A DNA stretch of 64,000 bases, taken from the NCBI GenBank assembly GCA_016713325.1, contig JADJPJ010000087.1, positions 372,001 through 436,000 of the forward strand. Direction: 5' to 3'. The position numbers were made by a program, and so were the translations under genes. The notes under the pieces are model-generated. The model did no database searches, was not told the origin of the DNA, and saw only the letters and a program-made list of their open reading frames with translations. Shown piece by piece: positions 1 to 8,283 of this stretch. Source of the DNA: Candidatus Flexifilum affinis. GTDB taxonomy: Bacteria; Chloroflexota; Anaerolineae; Aggregatilineales; Phototrophicaceae. The stretch's first letter is position 1, and each line of letters opens with the position of its first letter.

Positions 1-937
1 CAACTGAAGATTATCCGGATCTGCTTGTCGGCCTGGACGCGCCCGACGATGCGGCTGTGGCGCGCCTGTCGCCCGACCTTGCGATTATCTCGACCATGGA
101 TTTCTTCCGCCCGTCGTCGACAACCCCTACGACTACGGCGCGATCGCGGCCGCCAACGCACTAAGCGATGTCTATGCCATGGGTGGCCAGCCCATCATGG
201 CCATCAATCTGGTGGCCTATCCGGACGGCTATGGGTTGGAGATGCTGACGGAGATCCTGCGCGGTGGGGCAGAAAAGGTCCGAGAAGCCGGCGCAGTGAT
301 CGCCGGCGGCCACACGGTTACCGACCGGGAGCCAAAATATGGTCTTTCGGTCACCGGCAGGGTACACCCGGACCGCATTCTGACGAAAGGCGGCGCGCGG
401 GCAGGAGATGCCTTAGTCCTGACCAAGCCGCTGGGCAGCGGCGTCATCACGACGGCACTGAAGGCTGATGTCGCACGGGAAGACGAATTGCGCGGCGCGG
501 TCGAAAGCATGAAACGGCTGAACCGCGCCGCTTCCGAGTTGGCGCTGCAATATCAGGCGCATGCCGTCACGGACATCACGGGCTATGGCCTGGTGGGCCA
601 TGCCCACGAAATGGCGCACTTGAGCGGGATGGCTTTCGAGATCGAGTACCAGTCGCTGCGCTGGCTGGATGGCGCGCTGCGATGCGCAACACTTGGAACA
701 CTGGCCGGCGGATTAGGGCGGAATCGAGATTATTTCAAAACGTGGGTGCGCTATCCTGATCACCTGGACGAGGTGCAGCAGGCGCTGCTGTACGATCCTC
801 AGACCTCAGGTGGGCTGCTGATTGCGCTTCCGCAAGAACACGCCCAGGCGCTCGTTAGAGACCTCGAAGCGGCCGGCGACCAGCCGGCGATCATCGGCCA
901 TGTGTCCAGCGGCGCAGGTGAGATTTGGATTCGATGA
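1..937 (+). CDS. selD: Selenide, water dikinase SelD (5' truncated by window; one frameshift)
   Basis: Makes selenophosphate from selenide and ATP, the selenium donor for selenocysteine and selenouridine. The fragment lacks the N-terminal catalytic Cys/Sec and Lys region, which lies before the window. Seen: DFF followed by [22 protein letters not shown], the GGHT segment and DPQTSGGLL near the C-terminus, all SelD signatures. From base 3 the frame reads [11 protein letters not shown] up to DFF near base 107; the rest is readable only in the next frame (the DNPYDYG part onwards). Adding one C in the CC at about 107-108 restores [14 protein letters not shown], so a single-base error is likely. 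Convergent with the MIP18 gene; a palindromic repeat lies between. Family identity is certain; gene integrity depends on that base. Confidence 0.92.
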
Positions 938-990
938 GAAACTGCGGCGGGGGTGGAAAGTGCCCCATGTATCCTCGTGTGGTCGAGCCG

Positions 991-1026
991 GCGCGGGCGA
1001 GCCAGCGGCTCGCCCCTGCGGAAGAC
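991..1026. repeat. REP-like palindrome, copy 1
   Basis: A perfect 9-bp inverted repeat, GGGCGAGCC (995-1003) and GGCTCGCCC (1007-1015), is followed by the tail CCTGCGGAAGAC. The same layout with a related stem and tail occurs at 26583-26623 and, with a different stem, at 56077-56114. This copy lies between the convergent selD and MIP18 genes, where it could also end transcription, though no T-run follows on either strand. Confidence 0.6.
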
Positions 1027-1047
1027 CGGCAAACGCTCCGAACTGAT

Positions 1048-1362
1048 TTAGAAAAGGCCCCAATCGTCGGCAGCGCCATCTTCCATCATCGTCGGATCCC
1101 ACATTTCCATGCCCATCTCGATCGTCGTGGGTAGCCCTGCATACTCCTGCGCCGTGCGCCGCGTCTGTTCCAGGAGAGCAGGGGCGTAAGGGCAGAAGGG
1201 CGTCGTCATGATCATGACAACGTGGCAGGACGTGTCGGCAAGTTCGACGCCGCGGACCAGCCCCAGTTCGATGACATTCATGCCGATCTCAGGATCGACG
1301 ACGGCGCGCAAGGCCTCACGAAGGCCTTCAATTGTGACTTGTTGGCGAGTTTCGTCGCTCAT
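1048..1362 (-). CDS. MIP18/DUF59-family metal-sulfur cluster assembly factor (SufT/PaaD-like)
   Basis: A 104-residue protein of the MIP18 family, which assists Fe-S cluster maturation or transfer in the cytosol. Seen: the hallmark DPEIGMNVIELGLV at residues 23-36 and TTPFCPYAP around Cys57, the conserved cysteine of the family; Cys46 is a second one. Transcribed divergently from sufC from a back-to-back promoter (-35 boxes 26 bp apart), which fits a job alongside the SUF machinery. The ATG at 1362 gives the family-length N-terminus. Exact client proteins cannot be told from sequence; the name SufT is inferred from context only. Confidence 0.9.
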   Translation of the reverse strand: MSDETRQQVTIEGLREALRAVVDPEIGMNVIELGLVRGVELADTSCHVVMIMTTPFCPYAPALLEQTRRTAQEYAGLPTTIEMGMEMWDPTMMEDGAADDWGLF

Positions 1363-1399
1363 TTTCTCAAATCCGTTTCATGGTACGACCCAGAATCCG

Positions 1400-1483
1400 A
1401 TCGTATCATAGCGGATTTTCTAAGTCAATTTTTATAATCAATATGATAAAAACGTTGACTTTGACCGACGGGACTGTTATACT
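1400..1483. promoter_or_regulatory. Divergent promoter pair for the MIP18 gene and sufCBD with palindromic AT-rich centre
   Basis: On the plus strand TTGACT (1455-1460), 17 bp, then TATACT (1478-1483) faces sufC. On the minus strand TTGACT (1428 to 1423), 17 bp, then TACGAT (1405 to 1400) faces the MIP18 gene. The 26 bp between the -35 boxes are AT-rich and partly palindromic (TTTTTAT and ATAAAAA flanking ATCAATATGAT), a plausible site for one regulator controlling both directions, such as an Fe-S-sensing Rrf2 or SufR-type repressor. The regulator is inference; the boxes are visible. Confidence 0.75.
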
Positions 1484-1552
1484 TCCCTGTATCTTTGCAC
1501 CTGTGGGTACAAAGTTAAATTAACCAAGATCAAATCGGAGGTCGTCGCCAGC

Positions 1553-2326
1553 ATGGGCGCTGCATTGGAAATTCGGAACCTGCATGTTTCAGTCGAAGGC
1601 AAACCCATCCTTCGGGGTGTAGATCTCACGGTAAAGCAGGGTGAGGTTCACGCGCTCATGGGGCCGAACGGCTCTGGAAAAAGCACGCTGGCAAATGTGA
1701 TGCTCGGCAACCCTGCATACGCGATCACTGACGGGGACATTCTGTTCCACGGAAACAGCATTCTTGAGATGGAGCCGGATGAACGGAGCCGGGCGGGTCT
1801 ATTCCTCGCCTTCCAGTATCCTGTCTCAATCTCCGGCGTGACGCTGGCCAACTTCCTGCGCCTGGCGATTAACGCCCGCATGAAGGCGAAAAACCCCGAA
1901 AGCAAAGGCATCTCCATCAGTGACTTCCGCAAGCTCATGCGCCAGAAAATGGACATGCTTCATATGGATCACAGCTTCGCCGGCCGCTACCTGAATGAAG
2001 GCTTCAGCGGCGGTGAGAAGAAGCGCGCCGAGATCCTGCAGATGGCCGTGCTGGAACCGACGGTCGCCATTCTCGACGAAACCGACAGCGGCCTGGATAT
2101 CGATGCGCTGCGCATCGTGTCCGAAGGCGTGAACCAGCTTCGCGGCCCCGAACTCGGCGTCCTCGTCATCACTCACTACCAGCGCATCCTGAACTACATT
2201 CGTCCGGAACATGTTCATGTGATGTTCAACGGCCGAATCGTCGAGAGCGGCGGGCCTGAGTTGGCCCTGCGCCTGGAAGAGACCGGCTACGAGTGGGTGC
2301 GTGAGCGCTTCGAAGTGGCGGAGTAG
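1553..2326 (+). CDS. sufC: SufC, Fe-S assembly ATPase
   Basis: Cytosolic ABC-type ATPase that drives the SufBCD scaffold in iron-sulfur cluster assembly. Seen: Walker A GPNGSGKS (37-44), Q-loop FQYP (Q88), the signature FSGGEKKR (151-158), Walker [13 protein letters not shown] (from 171) and the switch His in THY (208). Its 257 residues are normal for SufC, and there is no membrane domain. GGAGGT at 1537-1542 sits 10 nt before the ATG. First gene of sufC-sufB-sufD, the usual order when SufC leads; its promoter is shared back-to-back with the MIP18 gene. Confidence 0.98.
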   Translation: MGAALEIRNLHVSVEGKPILRGVDLTVKQGEVHALMGPNGSGKSTLANVMLGNPAYAITDGDILFHGNSILEMEPDERSRAGLFLAFQYPVSISGVTLANFLRLAINARMKAKNPESKGISISDFRKLMRQKMDMLHMDHSFAGRYLNEGFSGGEKKRAEILQMAVLEPTVAILDETDSGLDIDALRIVSEGVNQLRGPELGVLVITHYQRILNYIRPEHVHVMFNGRIVESGGPELALRLEETGYEWVRERFEVAE

Positions 2327-2359
2327 TGTCAAACAACGTCAAGAATAAGGAGCGACATC

Positions 2360-3805
2360 GTGGTTGATACGATCGCCAGTGAAAAGCAGTTGAGCGAACA
2401 GGAACGCGCGCTGAAAGAAGTGGGCGGCTCCTACGCCGACAAGTACGGCTTTCGCGAAGAGGAGCACTACACCTACAAGAGCAAGGCTGGCTTGAACGCT
2501 GATGGCGTGCTCGAGATCAGTAAGATGAAGAACGAACCGGCCTGGATGACGGAATACCGGCTGGACGCCTACCGCCTGTTTCTGGAGAAGCCGATGCCGA
2601 ACTGGGGCGCCGACCTCAGCGGAATCGACTTCGATGCCATCCATTACTTCGTGCGCGCGACCGATCGCCAGGGCAAGAACTGGGATGATATCCCCGCGGA
2701 GATCAAGAACACCTTCGACCGTCTCGGCATCCCCGAAGCGGAGCAGAAGTATCTTCAGGGCGTGACGGCGCAGTACGAGTCCGAGGTGGTGTACCACAGC
2801 ATCCGCAAGGATCTGGAAGCCAAGGGCGTGATCTTCACCGATATGGACTCCGCACTGCGGGATTATCCCGATCTGGTGAAGGAGTACTTCGGCACGATCA
2901 TCCCATCGTCGGACAACAAGTTCGCGGCCCTGAACAGCGCGGTGTGGTCTGGCGGCTCGTTCATCTATGTGCCGAAGGGCGTGCATGTCGAAATGCCGCT
3001 TCAGGCGTATTTCCGCATCAACACGCAGAACATGGGTCAGTTCGAGCGCACGCTGATCATTGTCGACGAAGATGCCTACGTGCATTACGTCGAGGGCTGC
3101 ACGGCGCCGATCTACAGCTCGGACAGTCTGCACAGTGCGGTGGTCGAGATCATCGTGAAGCCGGGCGGACGCTGCCGCTACACGACCATTCAGAACTGGT
3201 CGAACAACGTCTACAACCTGGTGACGAAGCGTGCGATGGCTTACGAGCGGGCTACCATGGAATGGGTAGACGGCAACCTGGGCAGCAAGGTGACCATGAA
3301 GTACCCGGCCGTCATCCTGGCGGGTGAAGGCGCTCACGGCGAAGTCCTGTCGATCGCCTTTGCGGGCGCGGGACAGCACCAGGACGCCGGCGCGAAGATC
3401 ACGCACCTGGCGCCAAACACGACCAGCCAGATCATCTCGAAGTCGATCAGCAAGGACGGTGGACGCGCAAGTTACCGTGGCCTGCTCAAGATCGTCGAGG
3501 GCGCGGACAATGTGAAGAGCAACGTGGTGTGCGATGCGCTTCTGCTGGACGATCGCAGCCGTTCGGACACATACCCGACGATGGAAGTTGATGCCAAGCA
3601 CGTCACCATGGGCCATGAGGCGTCTGTATCCCGCGTCGGCGAGGATCAGCTCTTCTACGCGATGTCGCGCGGCATGAGCGAAGATGAAGCCAACGCCATG
3701 ATCGTGAACGGCTTTATCGAACCGCTGGTCAAAGAGCTCCCCATGGAATATGCGCTGGAGATGAACCGTCTGATCCAGATCCAGCTCGAAGGTTCCATCG
3801 GCTGA
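2360..3805 (+). CDS. sufB: SufB, Fe-S cluster scaffold subunit
   Basis: Scaffold protein of the SufBC2D complex on which the cluster is built. The 481 residues match SufB from end to end, with the right-handed beta-helix core and the highly conserved C-terminal block containing Cys391 ([12 protein letters not shown]) and the [20 protein letters not shown] stretch, where known SufB has its catalytic Cys and His region. The start is GTG at 2360, preceded by AAGGAG at 2347-2352. It lies 33 nt after sufC and 121 nt before sufD; the latter gap holds two hairpins. Confidence 0.98.
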   Translation: MVDTIASEKQLSEQERALKEVGGSYADKYGFREEEHYTYKSKAGLNADGVLEISKMKNEPAWMTEYRLDAYRLFLEKPMPNWGADLSGIDFDAIHYFVRATDRQGKNWDDIPAEIKNTFDRLGIPEAEQKYLQGVTAQYESEVVYHSIRKDLEAKGVIFTDMDSALRDYPDLVKEYFGTIIPSSDNKFAALNSAVWSGGSFIYVPKGVHVEMPLQAYFRINTQNMGQFERTLIIVDEDAYVHYVEGCTAPIYSSDSLHSAVVEIIVKPGGRCRYTTIQNWSNNVYNLVTKRAMAYERATMEWVDGNLGSKVTMKYPAVILAGEGAHGEVLSIAFAGAGQHQDAGAKITHLAPNTTSQIISKSISKDGGRASYRGLLKIVEGADNVKSNVVCDALLLDDRSRSDTYPTMEVDAKHVTMGHEASVSRVGEDQLFYAMSRGMSEDEANAMIVNGFIEPLVKELPMEYALEMNRLIQIQLEGSIG

Positions 3806-3840
3806 GCGGGACCATTCTGGCCCCGCATGATGAAACGCCC

Positions 3841-3865
3841 GCGCCGCTGCACCGTGCAGCGGCGC
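3841..3865. other. Perfect 12-bp inverted repeat between sufB and sufD
   Basis: GCGCCGCTGCAC, one central base, then GTGCAGCGGCGC: a 25-nt near-perfect palindrome able to form an 11-bp RNA stem with a 3-nt loop. No T-run follows, so it is not a classical terminator. A weaker hairpin (GCGGG...CCCGC, 3804-3828 region) lies just upstream. Possible roles are mRNA processing or stabilisation that sets different SufB and SufD levels, or a protein site. Confidence 0.6.
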
Positions 3866-3926
3866 CACATAAGACTGCCCATGTTGGCAAGACGAACCTG
3901 CCCATGCTGCTGAAGGAGAACCTAGT

Positions 3927-5276
3927 GTGGTTGCCGTAACCCGCCGCCGCTCGAACGCGCCAGATGCCCCGGTCTATACCTCGGCCGACGTCGTGGCCCT
4001 GAGCGAAAAACTGAATGAACCCGCCTGGGTGCGCGAAAGCCGCCTGGCCGCGTGGGATCTCTACGAACACCTGCCGATGCCCGACCGGAATCATGAAGAC
4101 TGGCGGCGCACCGATTTCCGCAGCCTGCGCTGGGATGAGGCCGGTCGCCTGGCGCTTGCCGAGGCCGGCGCGTCGATCAGCACGGTCCCAGCGGCCAATC
4201 GCGAGCCGCTGGCCGGCGATAAGCAGGGTGGTTTTCTGGCTTTCGTGAATGGCGAAATCGTCCAGACGGAAGTCGCTGAAGAAATGGCCCATCAGGGTGT
4301 GATCTTCACCGACTTGCGCACGGCGTGCCGCGATCATGAAGATCTGGTTCGACCGAATCTGATGACCAGGGCCGTGAAGCCAGGCGAGGATAAGCTCGCC
4401 GCGCTGCACGCAGCGATGTGGACGCACGGTGCGTTCGTGTACGTGCCCCGTGGGACGGCCGCCGAACTGCCGATCCATATCGTCATGTACAACGATCAGC
4501 CGGGTGCAACGCTGGGACACGTCCTGGTGGTGATCGAGGAAGCTGCGCAGGCCACCGTGCTGGTCGACTACCTGTCGGCAGATCAGAGCGCACAGTCGCT
4601 CTATCTGGGCGCGACGGAACTGCTGGTCGGCGATTCGGCCACACTGCGCTATGTCGGCCTACAGGACTGGGATCGCCAGACCTATGAGTTCAGCTACCAG
4701 CGGGCGCGCATCGGTCGCGACGCCAATCTGGACTGGGTGATCGGCACGATGGGTGGGCGCTTCGTCAAGGCGTTCATCGAGGTCGAACTGGACGGCCAGG
4801 GTGGGAACGGTCAGGTCAGCGGCATGTTCTTCGCCGACAAGTCTCAGTTCTTCGATCTCGACACGCAGCAGAACCATAACGCGCCGCTCACGACCTCGAA
4901 CCTTCTGTTTAAGGGCGCGGCCAAAGACACGGCGCGCACGCTGTGGCAGGGGATGATCAAGTCGCTTCCAAATATGCAGAAGATCGATGGCTTCCAAGCC
5001 TGTCGCAATCTCGTGTTGAGCGATGATGCGCGCATGGATGCCATCCCCGGCCTGGAGATCGAAGCAGACGACGTGCGCTGCTCGCACGCGGCGACCTTCG
5101 GTACGCTCGAGGAACAGCCGGTGTTCTATCTGATGAGCCGCGGCATCCCGCGGGATCAGGCTGAGCTGATGGTTTCTGAAGGCTTCTTCGAGGAACTGCT
5201 GGAGCGCATTCCGTTCGAGCGTGTTCAGGATCGCCTCCGCGCTTCGCTCGAAGCGAAAATTGTCACCGGACGCTGA
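3927..5276 (+). CDS. sufD: SufD, Fe-S cluster assembly subunit
   Basis: Paralogue of SufB that pairs with it in the SufBC2D complex and helps iron entry. The 449 residues carry the SufBD core and the C-terminal CSHAATFGTLEEQPVFYLMSRG block, including the conserved His. It begins at GTG 3927 with AAGGAGA at 3913-3919; the next in-frame candidates would remove conserved sequence. A rho-independent terminator follows at 5296-5331, so sufCBD is one unit and sufS-sufU a second. Confidence 0.96.
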   Translation: MVAVTRRRSNAPDAPVYTSADVVALSEKLNEPAWVRESRLAAWDLYEHLPMPDRNHEDWRRTDFRSLRWDEAGRLALAEAGASISTVPAANREPLAGDKQGGFLAFVNGEIVQTEVAEEMAHQGVIFTDLRTACRDHEDLVRPNLMTRAVKPGEDKLAALHAAMWTHGAFVYVPRGTAAELPIHIVMYNDQPGATLGHVLVVIEEAAQATVLVDYLSADQSAQSLYLGATELLVGDSATLRYVGLQDWDRQTYEFSYQRARIGRDANLDWVIGTMGGRFVKAFIEVELDGQGGNGQVSGMFFADKSQFFDLDTQQNHNAPLTTSNLLFKGAAKDTARTLWQGMIKSLPNMQKIDGFQACRNLVLSDDARMDAIPGLEIEADDVRCSHAATFGTLEEQPVFYLMSRGIPRDQAELMVSEGFFEELLERIPFERVQDRLRASLEAKIVTGR

Positions 5277-5295
5277 GGCGAAGATGCGGTAGAAT

Positions 5296-5331
5296 AGAGC
5301 GTGTCTCGTCTGAGGCACGCTCTGTTTTTTT
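5296..5331 (+). terminator. Rho-independent terminator after sufD
   Basis: AGAGCGTG (5296-5303) pairs with CACGCTCT (5316-5323), followed by G and seven T (5325-5331). It separates sufCBD from sufSU. Confidence 0.9.
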
Positions 5332-5400
5332 ATAGACTTCACGTCGCTAAGCGCGCATCTTTGTTGCGAACTTGAATAGATTAGTTGAAAGGAGAGCGCC

Positions 5401-6654
5401 ATGTCCGCTGACGCTCAAGGAGCGGCGCTCGACGTAGTGAGATTGCGCGAAGACTTCCCGGTCTTGCAGCAGGAACATCATGCCGGAGTCCCTCTGGTCT
5501 ATCTGGATAACGCGGCGACCACCCAGAAACCTCTCGCGGTGATCGACGTGATGTCCGACTACTACCTTCGCTACAACGCCAACGTCCATCGCGGCATCCA
5601 CAAGCTGAGTGAAGAAGCAACTGCTGCCTACGAGGGCGCGCGCGTGAAGGTGAAGAAGTTCATCAATGCCGGCAGCAAGCGTGAGGTCATCTTCACGCGA
5701 GGCACGACAGAGGGCCTGAATCTGGTGGCCCAAGCGTGGGGACGCGCCAATCTCGGCCCTGGTGATGTGGCGGTGCTGACGGAGATGGAGCACCACTCGA
5801 ATATCGTGCCCTGGCAGCTGCTGGCGGCGGAGCGGGGTTTCAAGCTGCGCTACGTGCCCGTTCGAGACGACGGTAGCCTGGATCTGGACGCCTACCGTGC
5901 GCTGCTGCGCGATGAGCCGGTAAAGCTGGTCGGCGTGGTGCATACGTCGAATGTTCTGGGCACGGTCAACCCGGTTCAGGACATGGCGCGGTTGGCCCAC
6001 GAGGCAGGCGCCGTAATCGTCGTGGATGGCGCCCAGGCGGTGCCGCACCAGAAGATCGATGTTCAGGCGATGGACTGCGACTTCTTTGCCTTCAGCGGGC
6101 ACAAGATGCTGGGTCCCACGGGCAGCGGCGTCCTCTATGGAAAGCGCGCGCTCCTCGAAGCGATGCCCCCGTGGATGGGCGGCGGCGACATGATCTCGCG
6201 CGTGCGGCTGGAAGGCAGCGAGTGGAACGCGCTTCCGTACAAATTCGAGGCCGGCACGCCGTCGATCGCGGAAGCGATCGGATTGGGCGCCGCGGTCGAC
6301 TATCTGGAGCGAGTCGGCATGGAGGCCGTGCATGCCTACGAGCAGCAGCTTATCGACTACGCCCTGGAGCGGTTGGTCGAAGTGCCGGGGCTGCGCCTGA
6401 TTACCCCGGAAGATGTGCCGCATGGTGCGGTCGCCACCTTCATGCTGGATGGGGTGCACGCGCACGATGTGGCTCAGGTACTCGACGCCCAGGGAATTGC
6501 CGTGCGAGCGGGTCATCACTGCGCCATGCCACTGCACGACCGACTGGGCTTGAACGCCACCGCCCGCGCCAGCTTCTATCTGTACAATACGATGGCAGAA
6601 GTCGACCGGCTGGTCGACGGACTCTACGCCGCCAAGCGCACGTTTTCTGTATAA
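5401..6654 (+). CDS. sufS: SufS, cysteine desulfurase of the SUF system
   Basis: PLP enzyme that takes sulfur from cysteine as a persulfide and hands it to SufU. Seen: the PLP lysine in SGHKMLGPTG (K235) and the active-site Cys in RAGHHCAMP (C374), both typical of group II desulfurases. At 417 residues it is full length. AAAGGAG at 5388-5394 precedes the ATG. It follows the sufD terminator, so it needs its own promoter in 5332-5385, where I see no strong consensus. sufU follows after 36 nt, the usual partner for this type of SufS. Confidence 0.98.
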   Translation: MSADAQGAALDVVRLREDFPVLQQEHHAGVPLVYLDNAATTQKPLAVIDVMSDYYLRYNANVHRGIHKLSEEATAAYEGARVKVKKFINAGSKREVIFTRGTTEGLNLVAQAWGRANLGPGDVAVLTEMEHHSNIVPWQLLAAERGFKLRYVPVRDDGSLDLDAYRALLRDEPVKLVGVVHTSNVLGTVNPVQDMARLAHEAGAVIVVDGAQAVPHQKIDVQAMDCDFFAFSGHKMLGPTGSGVLYGKRALLEAMPPWMGGGDMISRVRLEGSEWNALPYKFEAGTPSIAEAIGLGAAVDYLERVGMEAVHAYEQQLIDYALERLVEVPGLRLITPEDVPHGAVATFMLDGVHAHDVAQVLDAQGIAVRAGHHCAMPLHDRLGLNATARASFYLYNTMAEVDRLVDGLYAAKRTFSV

Positions 6655-6690
6655 GTCGCGACCGAATCCACTGTTCCGAAAGTCCGTACC

Positions 6691-7086
6691 ATGGATGACA
6701 TGTACCGCGAAATGATCCTCGACCACGCCAAGAGCCCGCGAAACCATGGCGTGCTCGATCCGGCTGACGTCGATTATGAGGCGAACAATCCGCTATGCGG
6801 CGATCACCTGCACCTGACCCTGCGCCTAGACGAGAGTGGCAGGGTGACGACGGTGGGGTGGGAAGGGGATGGCTGCGCGATCAGCCAGGCGTCGGCGTCG
6901 CTGCTTGGCGAGGAGATCCTGGGCAAGACGGTCGACGAGATCCGGGGCTTTTCCAAGGAGACCATTCTGGATATGCTTGGCATCCCGCTGACGCCGAACC
7001 GGATGAAGTGCGCACTGCTGAGCCTGGAAGTGCTCAAGATCGGGCTGTACGGTCGAGAAGCCTGGAAAGACAACGACGAGGATTGA
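6691..7086 (+). CDS. sufU: SufU, zinc-dependent sulfurtransferase / NifU-type partner of SufS
   Basis: Receives persulfide sulfur from SufS and relays it to SufBCD. Seen: the three conserved cysteines C36 (NPLCGD, with D38), C62 (GCAISQAS) and C107 (MKCALL), the zinc-binding set of SufU; 131 residues is slightly short but complete. The start ATG at 6691 gives the standard MDDMYREMILDHAKSPRN beginning. Same operon as sufS; the Rieske gene starts 10 nt after the stop. Confidence 0.97.
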   Translation: MDDMYREMILDHAKSPRNHGVLDPADVDYEANNPLCGDHLHLTLRLDESGRVTTVGWEGDGCAISQASASLLGEEILGKTVDEIRGFSKETILDMLGIPLTPNRMKCALLSLEVLKIGLYGREAWKDNDED

Positions 7087-7096
7087 GGCTGCGCCA

Positions 7097-7411
7097 ATGA
7101 CCGACTTTGTAACCGTCGCACAGACCCACGAACTGGCACCCGGGGAGCGGCTGGTGGCCGAAGTCCAGGGCACCTGGGTGATCGTCTTCAACATCGACGG
7201 CGCCTACTTCGCCGTGGAAGATATGTGCTCGCACGAGGAATACTATCTGGCCGAGGGCGCGCTGGAGGGCTACAGCATGGAGTGTCCAAAGCACGGCGCC
7301 TGCTTCGACGTGCGGACCGGGCAGCCGTTGTGCCCGCCGGCGGTTTCGCCGATCAAGCGCTATGCCGTACGGGTTGAGGGCGATCAACTCCAGGTCGGCA
7401 AGCGGCTGTAG
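7097..7411 (+). CDS. Rieske-type [2Fe-2S] ferredoxin
   Basis: A 104-residue single-domain Rieske protein of the non-heme dioxygenase-ferredoxin type, probably a soluble electron carrier. Seen: C44-S-H46 and C63-PK-H66, the two halves of the Cys2His2 cluster site, about 17 residues apart. There is no signal peptide or membrane helix, which excludes a cytochrome bc1 subunit. It sits 10 nt after sufU and 17 nt before the methyltransferase gene. A small Rieske gene behind sufSU suggests a client or redox partner of the assembly machinery; no oxygenase partner lies nearby. Confidence 0.93.
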   Translation: MTDFVTVAQTHELAPGERLVAEVQGTWVIVFNIDGAYFAVEDMCSHEEYYLAEGALEGYSMECPKHGACFDVRTGQPLCPPAVSPIKRYAVRVEGDQLQVGKRL

Positions 7412-7428
7412 GCGGACGACGTCTCCTC

Positions 7429-8100
7429 GTGAACGATGCGCCGCGCTTGTGGCAGACGCTGGTCCGAACCGGCTTTCGCCTTCTCTACAACGAGGCGGCG
7501 TTCACCTACGATCTGGTCAGTTGGGTGGTCTCGCTGGGTGCGTGGCGCTGTTGGACCCGGGTGGCGCTCAGGTTTCTCCCGCCCAACACCACGGGTCCGG
7601 TCCTGGAACTGGCCCATGGCCCGGGTCACCTGCAAAGCGATCTGGCCACCGCCGGCTACCGGGTGTATGGCCTCGACCTGTCGCCATCCATGGGCCGGAT
7701 CGCTCGGCGGCGCTTGCTGGGGCGAGGGCTGCCGGCTCACCTGGTGCGTGCGCGGGCGCAGACCCTGCCCTTTGCCGATGGTCAGCTCGCCGCGGTGATC
7801 AGCACGTTTCCCACGGATTTCATCGTTGACCCCCGCACGTTGGCGGAGTGTTCACGGGTTCTGACGTCCGACGGGCGCCTGGTCATCGTGCCCAGTGCCG
7901 TACTCACTGGCACAGGCCTGATTGCCCGCGGCATCGAGTTCCTGTATCGGATCACCGGTCAGCGGGGGGGTGGCGCGCTCAGCGCGGACGAGCTCCAGCC
8001 GATCTTCGGCCCTTATGGGTTCGAGGTGGACGTATTCGATGAGGAATGCCCGCACAGCCGCGTGACCGTGATCGTCGGGCGAAAGCGGGCGGCAAACTGA
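7429..8100 (+). CDS. Class I SAM-dependent methyltransferase
   Basis: A 223-residue methyltransferase. Seen: the SAM motif VLELAHGPGHL near residue 58, the acidic end of strand 2 (GLDLSPSMG), a motif like LPFADGQLAAVISTFPTDFI, and a post-motif ECSRVLTSDGRLVIV, all in the UbiE-like arrangement. The start is GTG at 7429. Substrate unknown; a hydrophobic stretch at 30-45 and one near 165 could let it contact lipids. Last gene of the sufS unit, with the tRNA-His promoter overlapping its end. Confidence 0.85.
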   Translation: MNDAPRLWQTLVRTGFRLLYNEAAFTYDLVSWVVSLGAWRCWTRVALRFLPPNTTGPVLELAHGPGHLQSDLATAGYRVYGLDLSPSMGRIARRRLLGRGLPAHLVRARAQTLPFADGQLAAVISTFPTDFIVDPRTLAECSRVLTSDGRLVIVPSAVLTGTGLIARGIEFLYRITGQRGGGALSADELQPIFGPYGFEVDVFDEECPHSRVTVIVGRKRAAN

Positions 8101-8102
8101 GT

Positions 8103-8131
8103 CTGGCAGATTTTGCCGCTCATGCTATACT
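8103..8131 (+). promoter_or_regulatory. Promoter of tRNA-His
   Basis: CTGGCA (8103-8108), 17 bp, then TATACT (8126-8131) with an extended -10 TG one base upstream. The -35 begins two bases after the methyltransferase stop codon. Transcription would begin just before the tRNA at 8143. Confidence 0.7.
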
Positions 8132-8142
8132 TTTTTCTGCAT

Positions 8143-8220
8143 GGTGAGTGTAGCTCAGCTGGTTAGAGCGCCTGTCTGTGGAACAGGAGGTCGAGGGTTC
8201 AAATCCCTTCACTCACCCCA
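8143..8220 (+). tRNA. tRNA-His (anticodon GTG)
   Basis: Full cloverleaf: acceptor GTGAGTG/CACTCAC, D-stem GCTC/GAGC, anticodon stem CCTGT/ACAGG with loop CTGTGGA (anticodon GTG, His), T-arm GAGGG TTCAAAT CCCTT. The extra G at 8143 faces C73, giving the eighth acceptor pair that identifies tRNA-His. The 3' CCA is encoded (8218-8220). Confidence 0.97.
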
Positions 8221-8227
8221 AACAAGA

Positions 8228-8253
8228 ACGCCCCGGTGAATCCGGGGCGTTTT
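8228..8253 (+). terminator. Rho-independent terminator after tRNA-His
   Basis: ACGCCCCGG (8228-8236), loop TGAAT, CCGGGGCGT (8242-8250), then TTT. The minus strand also shows a T-rich tail, so it may serve the convergent SRPBCC gene too. Confidence 0.9.
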
Positions 8254-8283
8254 GCATTTAAAGGGCGCGCTTGCGATGCGGCA

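Noticed and set aside
1423..1460. AGTCAA...TTGACT read as an RNA hairpin
   Set aside because: Both arms are -35 boxes of opposite promoters and lie upstream of the transcripts, so the symmetry is explained by promoters.
2339..3868. Long open frame opposite sufB
   Set aside because: Antisense shadow of sufB in a GC-rich gene; no family features.
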